Below, one piece after another: positions 18,820-27,270 of a DNA stretch of 64,000 nucleotides. This stretch comes from Labilibaculum sp. K2S (GTDB taxonomy: Bacteria > Bacteroidota > Bacteroidia > Bacteroidales > Marinifilaceae). The stretch covers positions 62,001 to 126,000 of the forward strand of contig NZ_JAUCMW010000003.1 of the NCBI RefSeq assembly GCF_030372765.1, written 5' to 3'. The position numbers were made by a program, and so were the translations under genes. Each line of letters starts with the position of its first letter. The stretch's first letter is position 1. The notes under the pieces were generated by a model. The model made no database searches and had not been told where the DNA came from. It was given only the letters and a program-made list of their open reading frames with translations.

Positions 18820-19431
18820 TTATAGTATCAACTCACCAATTCCTGGTCGGATAATTTCAAATGAATCAGTCGTGCAGTCAACAATTGTAGAAGCAGTGTT
18901 TCTGCCGTAACCTCCATCAATAATAAGATCAACTTGTTTGTTGTATTTCTCATGAATTAATTCAGGATCGGTGGTGTATTCAACAACTTCATCCGGATCA
19001 TGAATTGAGGTAGTAAGTATCGGATTTCCTAATTCCTCAACAATACTTATTGGAATGTAATGATCAGGTACGCGAATACCAACAGTTTTCTTTTTACTCT
19101 TGAACAATTTAGGAACATTACTACTTGCCTGAAGTATAAATGTGAAGGCTCCAGGTAAATTTTTCTTCATCATTTTAAAGGTTGTATTGTTGACCTTGGC
19201 GTACTCAGACAAATTACTCAAGCTACTGCATATTAAGGAGAAATTTGCTTGTTCAGCATTAATTCCTTTTAAATTAGCAATCTTTTGTATGGCTTTATTA
19301 TTGTTTATGTCACAACCAATAGCATAGACGGTATCAGTTGGGTAGATGATAATTCCGCCATCCTTTAAGATGTCAGCAATTTTCCTGAATTCCCTATGAT
19401 TGGGGTTGTCAGGATACAATTTTAAAAGCAT
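18820..19431 (-). CDS. YrdC/YciO/Sua5-domain protein
   Basis: A 203-residue YrdC-fold protein of the short type, with no C-terminal Sua5 domain. The conserved nucleotide-binding segment is GGIIIYPTDTVYAIGCD near residue 30, followed by NFSLICSSLSNLSEYAK and LPGAFTFILQASS; later TVGIRVPDHYIPISIVEELGNPI precedes the loop TTSIHDPDE. Family members make threonylcarbamoyl-AMP for the tRNA t6A modification, but the sequence is closer to YciO than to TsaC, so the enzymatic role is inferred. Single gene, convergent with the preceding small protein. Confidence 0.85.
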   Translation of the reverse strand: MLLKLYPDNPNHREFRKIADILKDGGIIIYPTDTVYAIGCDINNNKAIQKIANLKGINAEQANFSLICSSLSNLSEYAKVNNTTFKMMKKNLPGAFTFILQASSNVPKLFKSKKKTVGIRVPDHYIPISIVEELGNPILTTSIHDPDEVVEYTTDPELIHEKYNKQVDLIIDGGYGRNTASTIVDCTTDSFEIIRPGIGELIL

Positions 19432-19570
19432 TTGTAGTGGTTTTGGGTGTTATGAAGGATAAAGATAAAAGATTCTTTGAAATAGCTAATGTCGTGATGC
19501 TTATTTATTTTGTTGTTTGAAAAGGAAAGAGTTGGGAGTACTGGATGGATTGGAAATTTAGTACAAACAA

Positions 19571-19598
19571 AAAAAAGGAGTGCTTAAGCACTCCTTTT
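19571..19598 (-). terminator. Terminator of the aldolase gene
   Basis: A self-complementary AAAAGGAGTGC stem (19573-19598) followed on the minus strand by eight T residues, 17 bases after the stop of the minus-strand aldolase gene. Confidence 0.9.
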
Positions 19599-19615
19599 AT
19601 AATATCATGTAATGT

Positions 19616-20272
19616 TTAACCATTTAGTTTGTTGTAATCAGCAAGGAATTGCTCCAAACCTTTATCGGTTAAAGGGTGATTTAACAGGCCTGTAATGGCA
19701 CTAAGAGGACTGGTTGTAACATCAGCACCAGCTTCGATACATTGCACCATGTGCATGGTGTGACGAACGGAAGCGGCCAAAACCTGAGTTTCGAAACCAT
19801 AGTAGCTGTTCATGTCAACAATTTGACGAATTAAGTCAATACCATCAGTACAAATATCATCTAAACGGCCAACAAAAGGAGATACATATGTTGCACCCGC
19901 TTTAGCCGCTAACAATGCCTGACCTACTGAGAATATCAAAGTACAGTTAGTTCTGATATCCTGTGAGCTTAGGTATTTTACTGCTTTAATACCATTTTTG
20001 GTACAAGGAACCTTCACAACAATTTGTGGATGAAGAGCGGCTAATTCCAAGCCCTCAGAAATCATTCCTTCAAAATCGGTTGCAATAACCTCAGCACTTA
20101 CATCACCATCTACAATTTCGCAAATATCAACATAGTGCTTTTTGATGTTTACTTCCCCTTTGATACCCTCCTTAGCCATAAGAGATGGGTTAGTGGTAAC
20201 GCCGTCAAGGATTCCTAAATCCTGCGCTTCTTTAATCTGATCAAGATTTGCTGTGTCGATAAAAAACTTCAT
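19616..20272 (-). CDS. fsa: Fructose-6-phosphate aldolase / transaldolase-like protein (TalC type)
   Basis: A 218-residue small transaldolase-fold enzyme. It begins [20 protein letters not shown], followed by [13 protein letters not shown], and the Schiff-base lysine is in [11 protein letters not shown] (Lys87). [28 protein letters not shown] and [24 protein letters not shown] complete the barrel. The TalC size group includes both true transaldolases and fructose-6-phosphate aldolases, and these cannot be separated reliably by eye. It is monocistronic with its own terminator. A TATTTTCG sequence (minus strand, 20312-20305) is a one-mismatch -7 box 33 bases before the ATG. Confidence 0.9.
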   Translation of the reverse strand: MKFFIDTANLDQIKEAQDLGILDGVTTNPSLMAKEGIKGEVNIKKHYVDICEIVDGDVSAEVIATDFEGMISEGLELAALHPQIVVKVPCTKNGIKAVKYLSSQDIRTNCTLIFSVGQALLAAKAGATYVSPFVGRLDDICTDGIDLIRQIVDMNSYYGFETQVLAASVRHTMHMVQCIEAGADVTTSPLSAITGLLNHPLTDKGLEQFLADYNKLNG

Positions 20273-20439
20273 TTTACGATTTTTAGTTTGTTATTTGTTC
20301 AAAACGAAAATACACTAATTTCTTTTACATACAAAGAACAGTAAATGTTTTGAACTCATGAAATAAAACATAGAGACGCGAAACTACTCTCGCATCATAG
20401 AGATTCGAAAAATATGAAGTTGGTGGGGGTAAAAAAAAG

Positions 20440-20513
20440 AGCCGATGGAGGGATTCGAACCCACGACCTGCTGATTACAAATCAGCTGCTCTGACCAACT
20501 GAGCTACATCGGC
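20440..20513 (-). tRNA. tRNA-Thr (anticodon UGU), copy 3
   Basis: On the minus strand the acceptor arms GCCGATG/CATCGGC, D arm TAGCTCAG, anticodon stem GCTGA/TCAGC with loop TTTGTAA (anticodon TGT), and T arm with GGTTCGAATCC are all present. No CCA is encoded. It is the last gene of the stable-RNA unit and is followed by a T tract on the minus strand. Confidence 0.95.
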
Positions 20514-20524
20514 AAAATATTCTG

Positions 20525-20596
20525 AGCCATTGATGAGAATTGAACTCATGACCTCTTCCTTACCAAGGAAGCGCTCTACCCCTGAGCTACAACGGC
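20525..20596 (-). tRNA. tRNA-Thr (anticodon GGU)
   Basis: Acceptor GCCGTTG/CAATGGC (one G-T pair), anticodon stem CTTCC/GGAAG with loop TTGGTAA (anticodon GGT), T loop GTTCAATTC. It is only 11 bases from the next tRNA-Thr, so the two come from one precursor. Confidence 0.95.
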
Positions 20597-20626
20597 AGTA
20601 ACAAATGAGATATTCTCCTTTAATTG

Positions 20627-20700
20627 AGCCGATAGAGGGATTCGAACCCACGACCTGCTGATTACAAATCAGCTGCTCTGACCAACTGAGCTACATCGGC
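20627..20700 (-). tRNA. tRNA-Thr (anticodon UGU), copy 2
   Basis: Nearly identical to the copies at 20440-20513 and 20792-20865; loop TTTGTAA. The acceptor has one G-T pair (GCCGATG with TATCGGC). Confidence 0.95.
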
Positions 20701-20755
20701 GTTTTGTTACTTTTTTGAAGGTTAAACGACCCTTCAAATAATCTTGTAAAGAACG

Positions 20756-20779
20756 AAAGAAAGCCCGAAAGCTTTCTTT
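20756..20779 (-). other. Hairpin inside the stable-RNA transcript
   Basis: A perfect 9-bp stem (AAAGAAAGC, 20756-20764, with 20771-20779) and 6-base loop between two tRNA genes. No long T run follows on the minus strand, so a processing or attenuation role is more likely than full termination. Confidence 0.45.
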
Positions 20780-20791
20780 TAATTTTATTGG

Positions 20792-20865
20792 AGCCGATAG
20801 GGGGATTCGAACCCGCGACCTGCTGATTACAAATCAGCTGCTCTGACCAACTGAGCTATATCGGC
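20792..20865 (-). tRNA. tRNA-Thr (anticodon UGU), copy 1
   Basis: Fully paired acceptor GCCGATA/TATCGGC, anticodon stem GCTGA/TCAGC, loop TTTGTAA. It differs from the other two UGU copies at a few stem positions. It lies 29 bases downstream of the SRP RNA on the same strand. Confidence 0.95.
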
Positions 20866-20894
20866 ATTTTTATACAAATGATGGAGTATAAAAA

Positions 20895-20995
20895 GTGGGT
20901 AAACAGCTACGTCGCACTGCTTCGACCACCTACCCTTGCTGCCTTCCGACCCTGGGGGGATTCAGTAGGAGCTAGTCGCATAGTGCTTACCCGAC
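20895..20995 (-). ncRNA. ffs: Signal recognition particle RNA (bacterial small type)
   Basis: Minus-strand RNA of about 100 bases. It has the conserved SRP domain IV apical region GGTCGGAAGGCAGCAAGG flanked by complementary arms, and its ends GGGTAAG and TTTACCC pair. It binds Ffh to form the particle that targets membrane proteins. A textbook Bacteroidota promoter lies immediately upstream. The ends are estimated from pairing and promoter position to within a few bases. The four tRNA-Thr genes follow on the same strand. Confidence 0.9.
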
Positions 20996-20997
20996 GA

Positions 20998-21028
20998 CAA
21001 AAGTAGAAAAATCTTGATTCCTCGCAAA
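20998..21028 (-). promoter_or_regulatory. Promoter of the SRP RNA/tRNA-Thr unit
   Basis: On the minus strand TTTG (21028-21025), a 19-base spacer and TACTTTTG (21005-20998) match the Bacteroidota -33/-7 consensus exactly, with the start expected near 20992. Confidence 0.85.
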
Positions 21029-21209
21029 CAAATTATGCAACTTCTTATCTAAATTTTCAGTGGTGAATAGCCAATGGTTTTATTCTCAGAGAAATAATTT
21101 TTTTTTGAAACGATGTTTTTTTTTAGGAATCATTCATTTTGGATCTAAACAATGAGCAATTGAAATCAGAATTATGCTTTTTTGAGTACGGCTTTCTAGT
21201 AAAAACGGA

Positions 21210-21217
21210 TATCTTTG
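21210..21217 (+). promoter_or_regulatory. -7 box of the DUF4199/glycosyltransferase group
   Basis: TATCTTTG, an exact TAnnTTTG match, ends 25 bases before the ATG at 21243. Confidence 0.65.
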
Positions 21218-21242
21218 TGCTCGAAAAACAAATTTAATATTC

Positions 21243-21806
21243 ATGCAGATTTTTAAAAATTCGTTACTTAGACATACTTTTCTTTTTGGAGCATTGGTTG
21301 GAGGAGCACTAATTTTAGCAGCCTTTGTGATTTACCTAAAAGATTTATCTGTTAATTTTGATCCGAATCTTCGATCCATAAATCTATTTTTAATCGTTAG
21401 CGGTATATTTTTTGGTGTGAAAAAATATAGGGACGATGAATTGGGGGGTGCAATTAGCTATGGTAAAGCATTAGCAACCGGAGTCCTTATTATAGGATTT
21501 GCATCCCTATTTTATTCCATTTTCATTTATGTTTTAACAAGTTTTTTTGATACGTCTATTATTAAAGAAGCCATAATTTTTCTCGAGAAGGGCTTGCATG
21601 AAATGGGATATCAGCAAAAAGATATCGATTTACTGATGGGGATCTATAAAAATATCACACCTGGATTATTTGCCGTTGGACAGTGGTTCAGTAAAGCTCT
21701 GTCAGGACTGTTTTTTTCTCTTATCTTGGCTTTTTTCTTTCGTCAGAACAGAAATTTGTTTAGTAAGAACTCTATTGATAAATTTAACGAATCGAATAAT
21801 CAGTAA
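21243..21806 (+). CDS. DUF4199-type membrane protein
   Basis: 187 residues with four predicted membrane helices (about 12-32, 44-60, 72-96 and 145-168) in the DUF4199 arrangement common in Bacteroidota: a conserved central segment FFGVKKYRDDELGGAISYGKAL and a soluble loop after helix 3. Function unknown. It ends 9 bases before a GT2 glycosyltransferase, a pairing common in this phylum, so both are probably in one operon. Confidence 0.82.
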   Translation: MQIFKNSLLRHTFLFGALVGGALILAAFVIYLKDLSVNFDPNLRSINLFLIVSGIFFGVKKYRDDELGGAISYGKALATGVLIIGFASLFYSIFIYVLTSFFDTSIIKEAIIFLEKGLHEMGYQQKDIDLLMGIYKNITPGLFAVGQWFSKALSGLFFSLILAFFFRQNRNLFSKNSIDKFNESNNQ

Positions 21807-21815
21807 AATTTAAAT

Positions 21816-22763
21816 ATGGATATCTCTGTTGTAGTTCCTTTGTATAATGAGGAAGAATCGCTTCCTGAATTACTGGCCTGGATTGATCGGGTGATGCAGG
21901 CAAATAGTTTTAGCTATGAGGTTGTTTTAGTTGATGACGGTAGTAATGATACCTCTTGGACTGTGATAGAGGATTTACAAACTAAGTATTCTTCTGTTCG
22001 GGGAATTAAATTCAGACGGAATTACGGGAAATCGGCCGCTCTTTATAGGGGATTCGAAATTGTTAAAGGTGATGTTGTTATTACCATGGATGCAGATCTT
22101 CAGGATTCTCCGGATGAGATTCCTGAGTTGTATCGTATGATAAAAGAAGATGGTTTTGATTTGGTTTCAGGATGGAAGCAGAAGCGTTACGATCCAATTT
22201 CCAAGACAATTCCAAGTAAATTTTTTAATAGAACAGCAAGAGCCATGTCTGGTATTAAACTGCACGATTTTAATTGCGGTTTAAAAGCGTATCAGAAAAA
22301 GGTTGTGAAAAGTGTTGAGGTGTATGGCGAAATGCACAGATACATTCCGATTTTGGCTAAAGAAGCAGGTTTTGTTAAAATCACAGAAAAAGTGGTTCAG
22401 CATCAGGAACGAAAATATGGCGTAACCAAGTTTGGTTTGAGTCGCTTTATCAATGGTTTCCTTGATCTCCTTTCCATTACATTTATTAGCAAGTTCGGTA
22501 AAAAGCCAATGCACTTTTTTGGATTACTGGGAACATTCATGTTTTTGGTCGGCTTTTTTGCTTCTGCGTGGATTGGCGCTCAGAAACTGTACAGCATGAG
22601 TTTAGGAGAAATAGCCCCCCGCGTAACCAATAGTCCGTACTTTTTTATTGCATTAACAACAATGATTATTGGTACTCAACTATTCCTTACTGGATTTGTT
22701 GCAGAATTGGTGAGTCGCAGCTCATCAGAGCGCAACACCTACCAAATCGAAAAAGAAATCTAA
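21816..22763 (+). CDS. GT2 glycosyltransferase, polyprenyl-phosphate type (DPM1/GtrB-like)
   Basis: 315 residues. The N-terminal GT-A domain has VVPLYNEEESLPELL, VDDGSNDTS and the metal-binding MDADLQDSPDE, then the acceptor region FNCGLKAYQ. Two C-terminal membrane helices (about 233-257 and 273-298) follow, as in enzymes that transfer sugar from a nucleotide donor to undecaprenyl phosphate at the inner leaflet of the inner membrane. It follows the DUF4199 gene by 9 bases. The sugar and the final product are unknown. Confidence 0.9.
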   Translation: MDISVVVPLYNEEESLPELLAWIDRVMQANSFSYEVVLVDDGSNDTSWTVIEDLQTKYSSVRGIKFRRNYGKSAALYRGFEIVKGDVVITMDADLQDSPDEIPELYRMIKEDGFDLVSGWKQKRYDPISKTIPSKFFNRTARAMSGIKLHDFNCGLKAYQKKVVKSVEVYGEMHRYIPILAKEAGFVKITEKVVQHQERKYGVTKFGLSRFINGFLDLLSITFISKFGKKPMHFFGLLGTFMFLVGFFASAWIGAQKLYSMSLGEIAPRVTNSPYFFIALTTMIIGTQLFLTGFVAELVSRSSSERNTYQIEKEI

Positions 22764-22846
22764 GTCGAAGTATAAATTATGAGTGAGGAATTATGAATTA
22801 ATTCTAACTGATATTTATAGTTTTTTGAAAAACTTACGAAGCCCAA

Positions 22847-23623
22847 ATGATAAAGAGAATCATTCGAATTTTACTGCAAATATTTCCTCGTCCGATTTTG
22901 ATTCGAATGAGTCTGATAATGAATCGTATACTTGCTGTATTTCTTATTGGAAATAAAGTTGAATGTCCGGTATGTGGAGGACGGTTCAGAAAATTCCTTC
23001 CTTACGGATATACAAAAGCTTCCGGACGTGATAATGTTTTGTGTCCGAAATGTCTTTCGTTGGAACGCCACAGGTTGATGTGGTTGTATCTAAATGAAAA
23101 GACAGAGTTTTTCACGAAGGAACTTAAGGTTCTGCACATAGCTCCCGAACAATGCTTTTACAAACGCTTTAGAAAGCTGGCTAATCTTGATTATACCACG
23201 GCCGATTTGGAATCTCCCATTGCTGATGTGCATTTCGATGTGCAGGAAATTCCCTTTCCCGAAGCATCATACGATGTGGTGATCTGTAATCATGTGTTGG
23301 AACATGTTACCGACGATGCAAAAGCCATGAGTGAGATTTACCGGGTTTTAAAATCAGATGGATTTGCCATTTTACAAGTTCCCATGGATACCAAAAATCC
23401 GGTAACGATGGAAGATCCAACGGTTACGGATCCCAAGGAGAGGGAAAGACTGTACCGTCAAAAAGATCATGTTCGCTTGTATGGTTTGGATTATGCCGAT
23501 AAGTTGTCAAAATTGGGATTTTCTGTTTCCCAATCTCAATATGCAAAAGAAATTTCTTCTGATTTGGCTGAAAAGTATCGCTTGCCAATGAATGAAATTT
23601 TCTATTTCAATCAAAAACGATAA
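22847..23623 (+). CDS. SAM-dependent methyltransferase with an N-terminal zinc-ribbon-like pair
   Basis: 258 residues. After a short hydrophobic/basic N-terminus come two Cys pairs, CPVCGG and CPKC (about residues 40-66), likely a zinc site. Then a class I methyltransferase core: VLHIAPE, DLESPIADVHFDVQ, PFPEASYDVVICNHVLEHV and YRVLKSDGFAILQVP. The substrate is unknown; its place between two glycosyltransferases suggests a glycan or lipid. The stop is followed after one base by the ATG of the next GT2 gene, so the two are translationally linked. Confidence 0.85.
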   Translation: MIKRIIRILLQIFPRPILIRMSLIMNRILAVFLIGNKVECPVCGGRFRKFLPYGYTKASGRDNVLCPKCLSLERHRLMWLYLNEKTEFFTKELKVLHIAPEQCFYKRFRKLANLDYTTADLESPIADVHFDVQEIPFPEASYDVVICNHVLEHVTDDAKAMSEIYRVLKSDGFAILQVPMDTKNPVTMEDPTVTDPKERERLYRQKDHVRLYGLDYADKLSKLGFSVSQSQYAKEISSDLAEKYRLPMNEIFYFNQKR

Positions 23624-23624
23624 G

Positions 23625-24635
23625 ATGACCGAAGAAATTAAATTTTCGATTATTATTCCGGTGTACAATCGTCCGGATGAGATGAAAGAACTGCTTGATA
23701 GTTTATCCGAGCAAACTTTTAAAGATTTTGAATTGGTTGTTGTAGAAGATGGTTCATCGATAAAAAGTGAAGAGCTTTGTGATACGTACCGCGACCGAAT
23801 AAATATATCCTATTTCTTCAAACAAAACGAAGGCCCCAGTATTGGGCGTAACTACGGATTGGCCAGAGCAAAAGGGAATTATTACCTGTTTTTCGATTCC
23901 GATTGTATTCTTCCTCCTCAATACATGCAGACCATTCGTAAGGAGCTAAGCGAGAATTTTGTGGATTGTTATGGTGGCCCCGATGGTGCTATGGACGATT
24001 TCTCGGATTTCCAGAAAGCAGTTTCCTATGCCATGACTTCTTTTTTCACCACCGGTGGAATCCGGGGAGGGAAGAAGCAGGTTCACAAATTTCATCCCCG
24101 CAGTTTTAATCTGGGCTTTTCGAAAGCAGTTTATGAAGATACCGGTGGATTTCCGGTAACTACTATGCATCCGGGCGAAGATATGGTTTTTGCTATCGAG
24201 GTAATTAAGCGTGGTTTTGAGACTCGTTTGATTCACGAAGCATATGTGTTTCATAAGCGGAGAATCTCCTTTAAAAAATTCTACAAGCAGGTTTTCGGAT
24301 TTGGAAAAACCCGATACATCATCTCTAAACATTATCCGGAAACCTTCAAGATTTTCTTTCTGTTCCCATCTTTATTTGCCTTGGGAACAATTGGAGCATT
24401 CGTTTTAGGGATTGCTGTTCACCGAATTTTTGCTTTCCCAGTGTTTTTGTACGCTATTCTTGTGTTTGCGGATGCACTCACAAAGAGCAAATCGTTTGCC
24501 ATTGCAATAAAAGCGCTTGCCGCAAGTTTTGTGCAGCTGTTCGCTTATGGTATCGGATTTATGGATGCCGTTTGGAAACACAAAGTACTGGGGAAAGATG
24601 AATTTGGGGTGTTTGGAAAAGGGTTTTACGAATAG
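23625..24635 (+). CDS. GT2 glycosyltransferase with C-terminal membrane helices
   Basis: 336 residues from ATG 23625, one base after the methyltransferase stop; the open frame extends to an ATG at 23592 inside the upstream gene, but that start is unlikely. GT-A motifs are IIIPVYNRPDEMKELLDSL, VVEDGSS and FFDSDCILPPQYM, then GGFPVTTMHPGEDM and acceptor-side RGFETRLIHEAYVFHKRR. Two or three hydrophobic helices close the C-terminus. From 24388 onward the sequence recurs about 3.66 kb to the right (28049-28296), where it forms the 3' half of a chimeric ORF. This copy is the intact one. Its 3' end is convergent with an outer-membrane receptor gene or its remnant. Confidence 0.9.
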   Translation: MTEEIKFSIIIPVYNRPDEMKELLDSLSEQTFKDFELVVVEDGSSIKSEELCDTYRDRINISYFFKQNEGPSIGRNYGLARAKGNYYLFFDSDCILPPQYMQTIRKELSENFVDCYGGPDGAMDDFSDFQKAVSYAMTSFFTTGGIRGGKKQVHKFHPRSFNLGFSKAVYEDTGGFPVTTMHPGEDMVFAIEVIKRGFETRLIHEAYVFHKRRISFKKFYKQVFGFGKTRYIISKHYPETFKIFFLFPSLFALGTIGAFVLGIAVHRIFAFPVFLYAILVFADALTKSKSFAIAIKALAASFVQLFAYGIGFMDAVWKHKVLGKDEFGVFGKGFYE

Positions 24636-24846
24636 GAATTTGAACAAGAGCAGCATCTTATCTTTTACAGTCTGTTTAACTCACTTTCGCTGGCAGATTT
24701 TTTCTTGAGGCCTCCTCTAAAATGATTGAAATTGTATTTGATTGAAATCCGCACCCACGTGTTGTCATGGTCAGGAATTGATCCGGCTATAATATTACCG
24801 TATCTGTCTTCCCACGCATTGTCCGATGGGTTTAAAAATATCATTT
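24386..24846. repeat. Direct repeat block B, copy B1
   Basis: 461 bases matching 28047-28505 in the same orientation with about 22 mismatches and one single-base indel by hand count (about 95% identity). It spans the 3' end of the glycosyltransferase gene and, beyond it, the convergent 3' end of the outer-membrane receptor gene. Here the glycosyltransferase is whole and the receptor is only a remnant. Confidence 0.95.
24665..24846 (-). pseudogene. C-terminal fragment of an outer-membrane barrel receptor
   Basis: The minus-strand reading gives the last about 55 residues of the receptor at 28326-30662 (WEDRY, then IPDHDNTWVRISIKYNFN, SASESELNRL), with an extra A near 24840 that breaks the frame. 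The rest of the gene is missing. It is the left-copy remnant of the duplicated cassette. Confidence 0.85.
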
Positions 24847-24939
24847 CAATATTGATATAAATTCACTGCGTTTATTTTACGGACATTCAGTAGCTTGTGT
24901 CAGAATTATGCACTGAGATAAAAATTGAGACAGTACATT

Positions 24940-25386
24940 TTAATTGTCTCTTCTGTATTTAATTTGGGTAGTAGGGCTTACTGTTGTGTCTGATATCACT
25001 AAGGTCGAACTATCCGAAAGCTCATAAGCCAGATATATTGTATCGGCCTCTGTTGTATCTGGATACAAATAAAGTACGAATGTACTATCTGTTCTTGAAT
25101 AGATCGTTTTGTCCTTTATATTTATATTGACGCTTGGTTTATATTGAATGATTCCATGGTTGGGCAATCCAAGTTCATCATCAATAGAATTAGTAAAAAA
25201 GGTCAAATTTTGTCCCTCAGATATATTTTGCCAATCAGATTCTCCAGTCTTGCTCCCAATTTCAGTCCACTTCATTGCATACGCATAATTATCCCAATCG
25301 ATAGTTATTTCGGGAGTGTTGTCATCATCTTTTAGGCATCCAGAAAGGAATAAAAGCGATAGAATAATTGTCAAATAAGTTTTCAT
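24940..25386 (-). CDS. Small lipoprotein of unknown function
   Basis: 148 residues. A signal peptide with lipobox LSGC (Cys17) is followed by an acidic tether (DDDNTPE) and a compact beta-rich domain ending LVISDTTVSPTTQIKYRRDN, lipocalin-like in its strand pattern; I do not recognise the family. It is minus strand, last of three lipoprotein genes in the left half of the duplicated region. The terminator at 25644-25695 separates it from the astacin gene, so it needs its own promoter within 25387-25640, where I see no clear -7 box. Confidence 0.65.
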   Translation of the reverse strand: MKTYLTIILSLLFLSGCLKDDDNTPEITIDWDNYAYAMKWTEIGSKTGESDWQNISEGQNLTFFTNSIDDELGLPNHGIIQYKPSVNINIKDKTIYSRTDSTFVLYLYPDTTEADTIYLAYELSDSSTLVISDTTVSPTTQIKYRRDN

Positions 25387-25640
25387 TTTTTTTGAATTTA
25401 GAATTTGTCTTATTTTTTTAAGACGTTATTTTATTGAATTGGTTGCGTGTTTATTCATTAATTCATGTCCGAAGTATCGTATAGAGTGAAAATTAGCAAT
25501 TAATCTGCAATTTTGTAGCAGGAATCGAATTGCAGAAATCTTTTTTTATCTGTAAAATGGTCTTGAACCCGATCAAACTTCTCGCCAGAAAATTGATTTT
25601 TTGTAGATTGTTTTTTCTTGTATATTTTAGGAATATTTGG
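25387..25640. other. Intergenic stretch with no supported gene
   Basis: AT-rich sequence between the lipoprotein gene and the terminator. A 64-codon open frame on the minus strand (25500-25694) runs through the terminator stem and has no RBS or family resemblance, so no gene is called. Confidence 0.5.
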
Positions 25641-25695
25641 ATGAAAAAAAATTGCCGGGAGTAAATCCATTTCCCCCAAAAACGTTCCCGGCAAT
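25641..25695 (-). terminator. Terminator of the astacin protease gene
   Basis: ATTGCCGGGA (25651-25660) pairs perfectly with TCCCGGCAAT (25686-25695). On the minus strand the stem runs directly into seven T residues. It begins 26 bases after the protease stop. Confidence 0.88.
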
Positions 25696-25721
25696 ATGTA
25701 AAATTAATAAATTATGCCTGC

Positions 25722-26840
25722 TTAAAATTCATTAGATATTCGGCCACCCGCTGGAGGGGTTGAAACCCCATTATTTAACTGAGCTTGCAAGGATAGTCTT
25801 TCTGATGCTGTCATAACGGTATTGTCAGATTTATATACAACAGCATCTAATTCACGGTACACATCAGACCGGGCAATATAGGGTAAGTATAAGGAATTAA
25901 CCCAACGTCTGTCTAAATCAGACGGAATACTTCCTTGATGGATATGACTACCATCTTTTTTTGTGTACATTGGTTCACTTGTACTTACAACTACACTCCG
26001 ACTGGATGTCATTGAAGAATAACCCATGATTGAATTAAAGTCATAACTTCCAATCATATGATAATTAGTAGTTCTTTTAGTGAATTGACTTTTACCTTTT
26101 GAGGTTAAATTTGATGAGTTAATAGTCACATAATTGTCTCTGTCTTTGCGGCATTGTTCGTGTAACATACCACATGCATGTAATATTTCATGTTCTATAA
26201 CTCCAGTACTGTAATAATAGAAAGCAAAATCAGCAAGACTAATCTCTTGTCTTCCTCCAATTCGGCCAATATATGACTGACTTGTATCTTCATTTCCTAT
26301 GGCTTTGAAGTCTACATATGGATAAGCAAAACCATATGTAGGATCAACGATTGGTTGCCCGGTTGCGTTGTAAAATCTAATATTAGTTCTTGATTCAATG
26401 TCCAAAAGAGCTGTTTTAATACGAGACTTCTGGGTGGGGGTTAAATTAGCATTGTATGTAAAACGTACCATAGCCCAAAGATTATATGCCGTAGGATATA
26501 TACCTAAAGCTTTTGTCTGTTCTCCATTTTCAGAAGATAAATTTCCTGGTAGGTTTGTAACAGGATTTAATGAAGTTATTGGTGTCGGATTTTTTGTTGC
26601 TTCAATAAATATTGTTCCACTGTCATTCAATGCTTTTAATTGGGTGGGAGATAATAGGATATCTCCTTCCCAAAGATAATTATCTCCTTGCTTTTCTACG
26701 ACAACTCCTGATTCAAGGGTTATTAGTTCCGGGGAATAAGTTACTTTACTTGTCGTTTCATCTATTTCTTCCTGAGAACACGAAAATAATACTAAGCATA
26801 AGCTTACTATTAAAGTTGAATTTAAAATGTTTCTTTTCAT
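25722..26840 (-). CDS. Astacin-type (M12A-like) zinc metalloprotease lipoprotein
   Basis: 372 residues. A signal peptide ends at lipobox LFSC (Cys21), so it is lipid-anchored outside the cytoplasm. A propeptide-like region (about 30-115) precedes the catalytic domain. The astacin signature is complete: HEILHACGMLHEQCRKDRD, giving zinc ligands His217, His221 and His227 and catalytic Glu218. The Met-turn SIMGYSSM follows about 45 residues later (YDFNSIMGY). It therefore probably cleaves proteins or peptides at the surface or in the periplasm. It is minus strand, 34 bases downstream of a DUF4377-like lipoprotein and closed by a terminator. It lies inside the duplicated cassette, in the position occupied by receptor, maturase and precursor genes in the right copy. 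Confidence 0.93.
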   Translation of the reverse strand: MKRNILNSTLIVSLCLVLFSCSQEEIDETTSKVTYSPELITLESGVVVEKQGDNYLWEGDILLSPTQLKALNDSGTIFIEATKNPTPITSLNPVTNLPGNLSSENGEQTKALGIYPTAYNLWAMVRFTYNANLTPTQKSRIKTALLDIESRTNIRFYNATGQPIVDPTYGFAYPYVDFKAIGNEDTSQSYIGRIGGRQEISLADFAFYYYSTGVIEHEILHACGMLHEQCRKDRDNYVTINSSNLTSKGKSQFTKRTTNYHMIGSYDFNSIMGYSSMTSSRSVVVSTSEPMYTKKDGSHIHQGSIPSDLDRRWVNSLYLPYIARSDVYRELDAVVYKSDNTVMTASERLSLQAQLNNGVSTPPAGGRISNEF

Positions 26841-26874
26841 AATATGAATTTATTAATGGGGAAAGGGATTGTTG

Positions 26875-27270
26875 TTATTCGTCAGTTTGAATCTTTATTT
26901 TTGATAGTATTTCTATAAGTTTAAAATTTTCTGTTGGTATATCCAGTCTTGAGTCTCCTTGGGTTATTATGACTTTGAGTCGATATCTATATCCTTTTTC
27001 ATACTCAAATCCTTTAATATGATGTAATGCCAGATAATATTTTTCATTGGTATTTTCGTCGGTTGCTTCCATGCACTCTACCAAATCAGGTGAGTCAGGG
27101 ATGGTGCCATTTAATATTGTTTCAGGCTCAATATTAATTATTGTCGTTTTTTCGTTTGAATTATTATTGTTATTACATCCTGTTGTGACGAGAATTGCAA
27201 TAAAGGCGAAGACAAGGCACAATGGTGAAAGCATTCGTTTAGCATTTAAATCTCTATTCTTGTTTTTCAT
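26875..27270 (-). CDS. DUF4377-like lipoprotein
   Basis: 131 residues: basic N-terminus, hydrophobic helix and lipobox VTTGC (Cys32), an Asn-rich linker, then a domain with CMEATDENTNEKYYLALHHIKGFEYEKGYRYRLKV. That pattern (a product line ending in I-x-G-F-x-Y-x-x-G-Y-x-Y-x-L-x-V) resembles DUF4377, whose function is unknown. It lies 34 bases upstream of the astacin protease gene and is probably co-transcribed; a role as partner or inhibitor of the protease is only a guess. Confidence 0.65.
   Translation of the reverse strand: MKNKNRDLNAKRMLSPLCLVFAFIAILVTTGCNNNNNSNEKTTIINIEPETILNGTIPDSPDLVECMEATDENTNEKYYLALHHIKGFEYEKGYRYRLKVIITQGDSRLDIPTENFKLIEILSKIKIQTDE

Noticed and set aside
20440..20700. 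CRISPR-like array from the repeated tRNA segments
   Set aside because: The repeats are complete tRNA-Thr genes with normal cloverleaf pairing; there are no spacers of uniform length. No CRISPR array was seen elsewhere in the window.
25500..25694. 64-codon minus-strand ORF downstream of the astacin gene
   Set aside because: It runs through the arms and loop of a strong terminator and shows no family resemblance.
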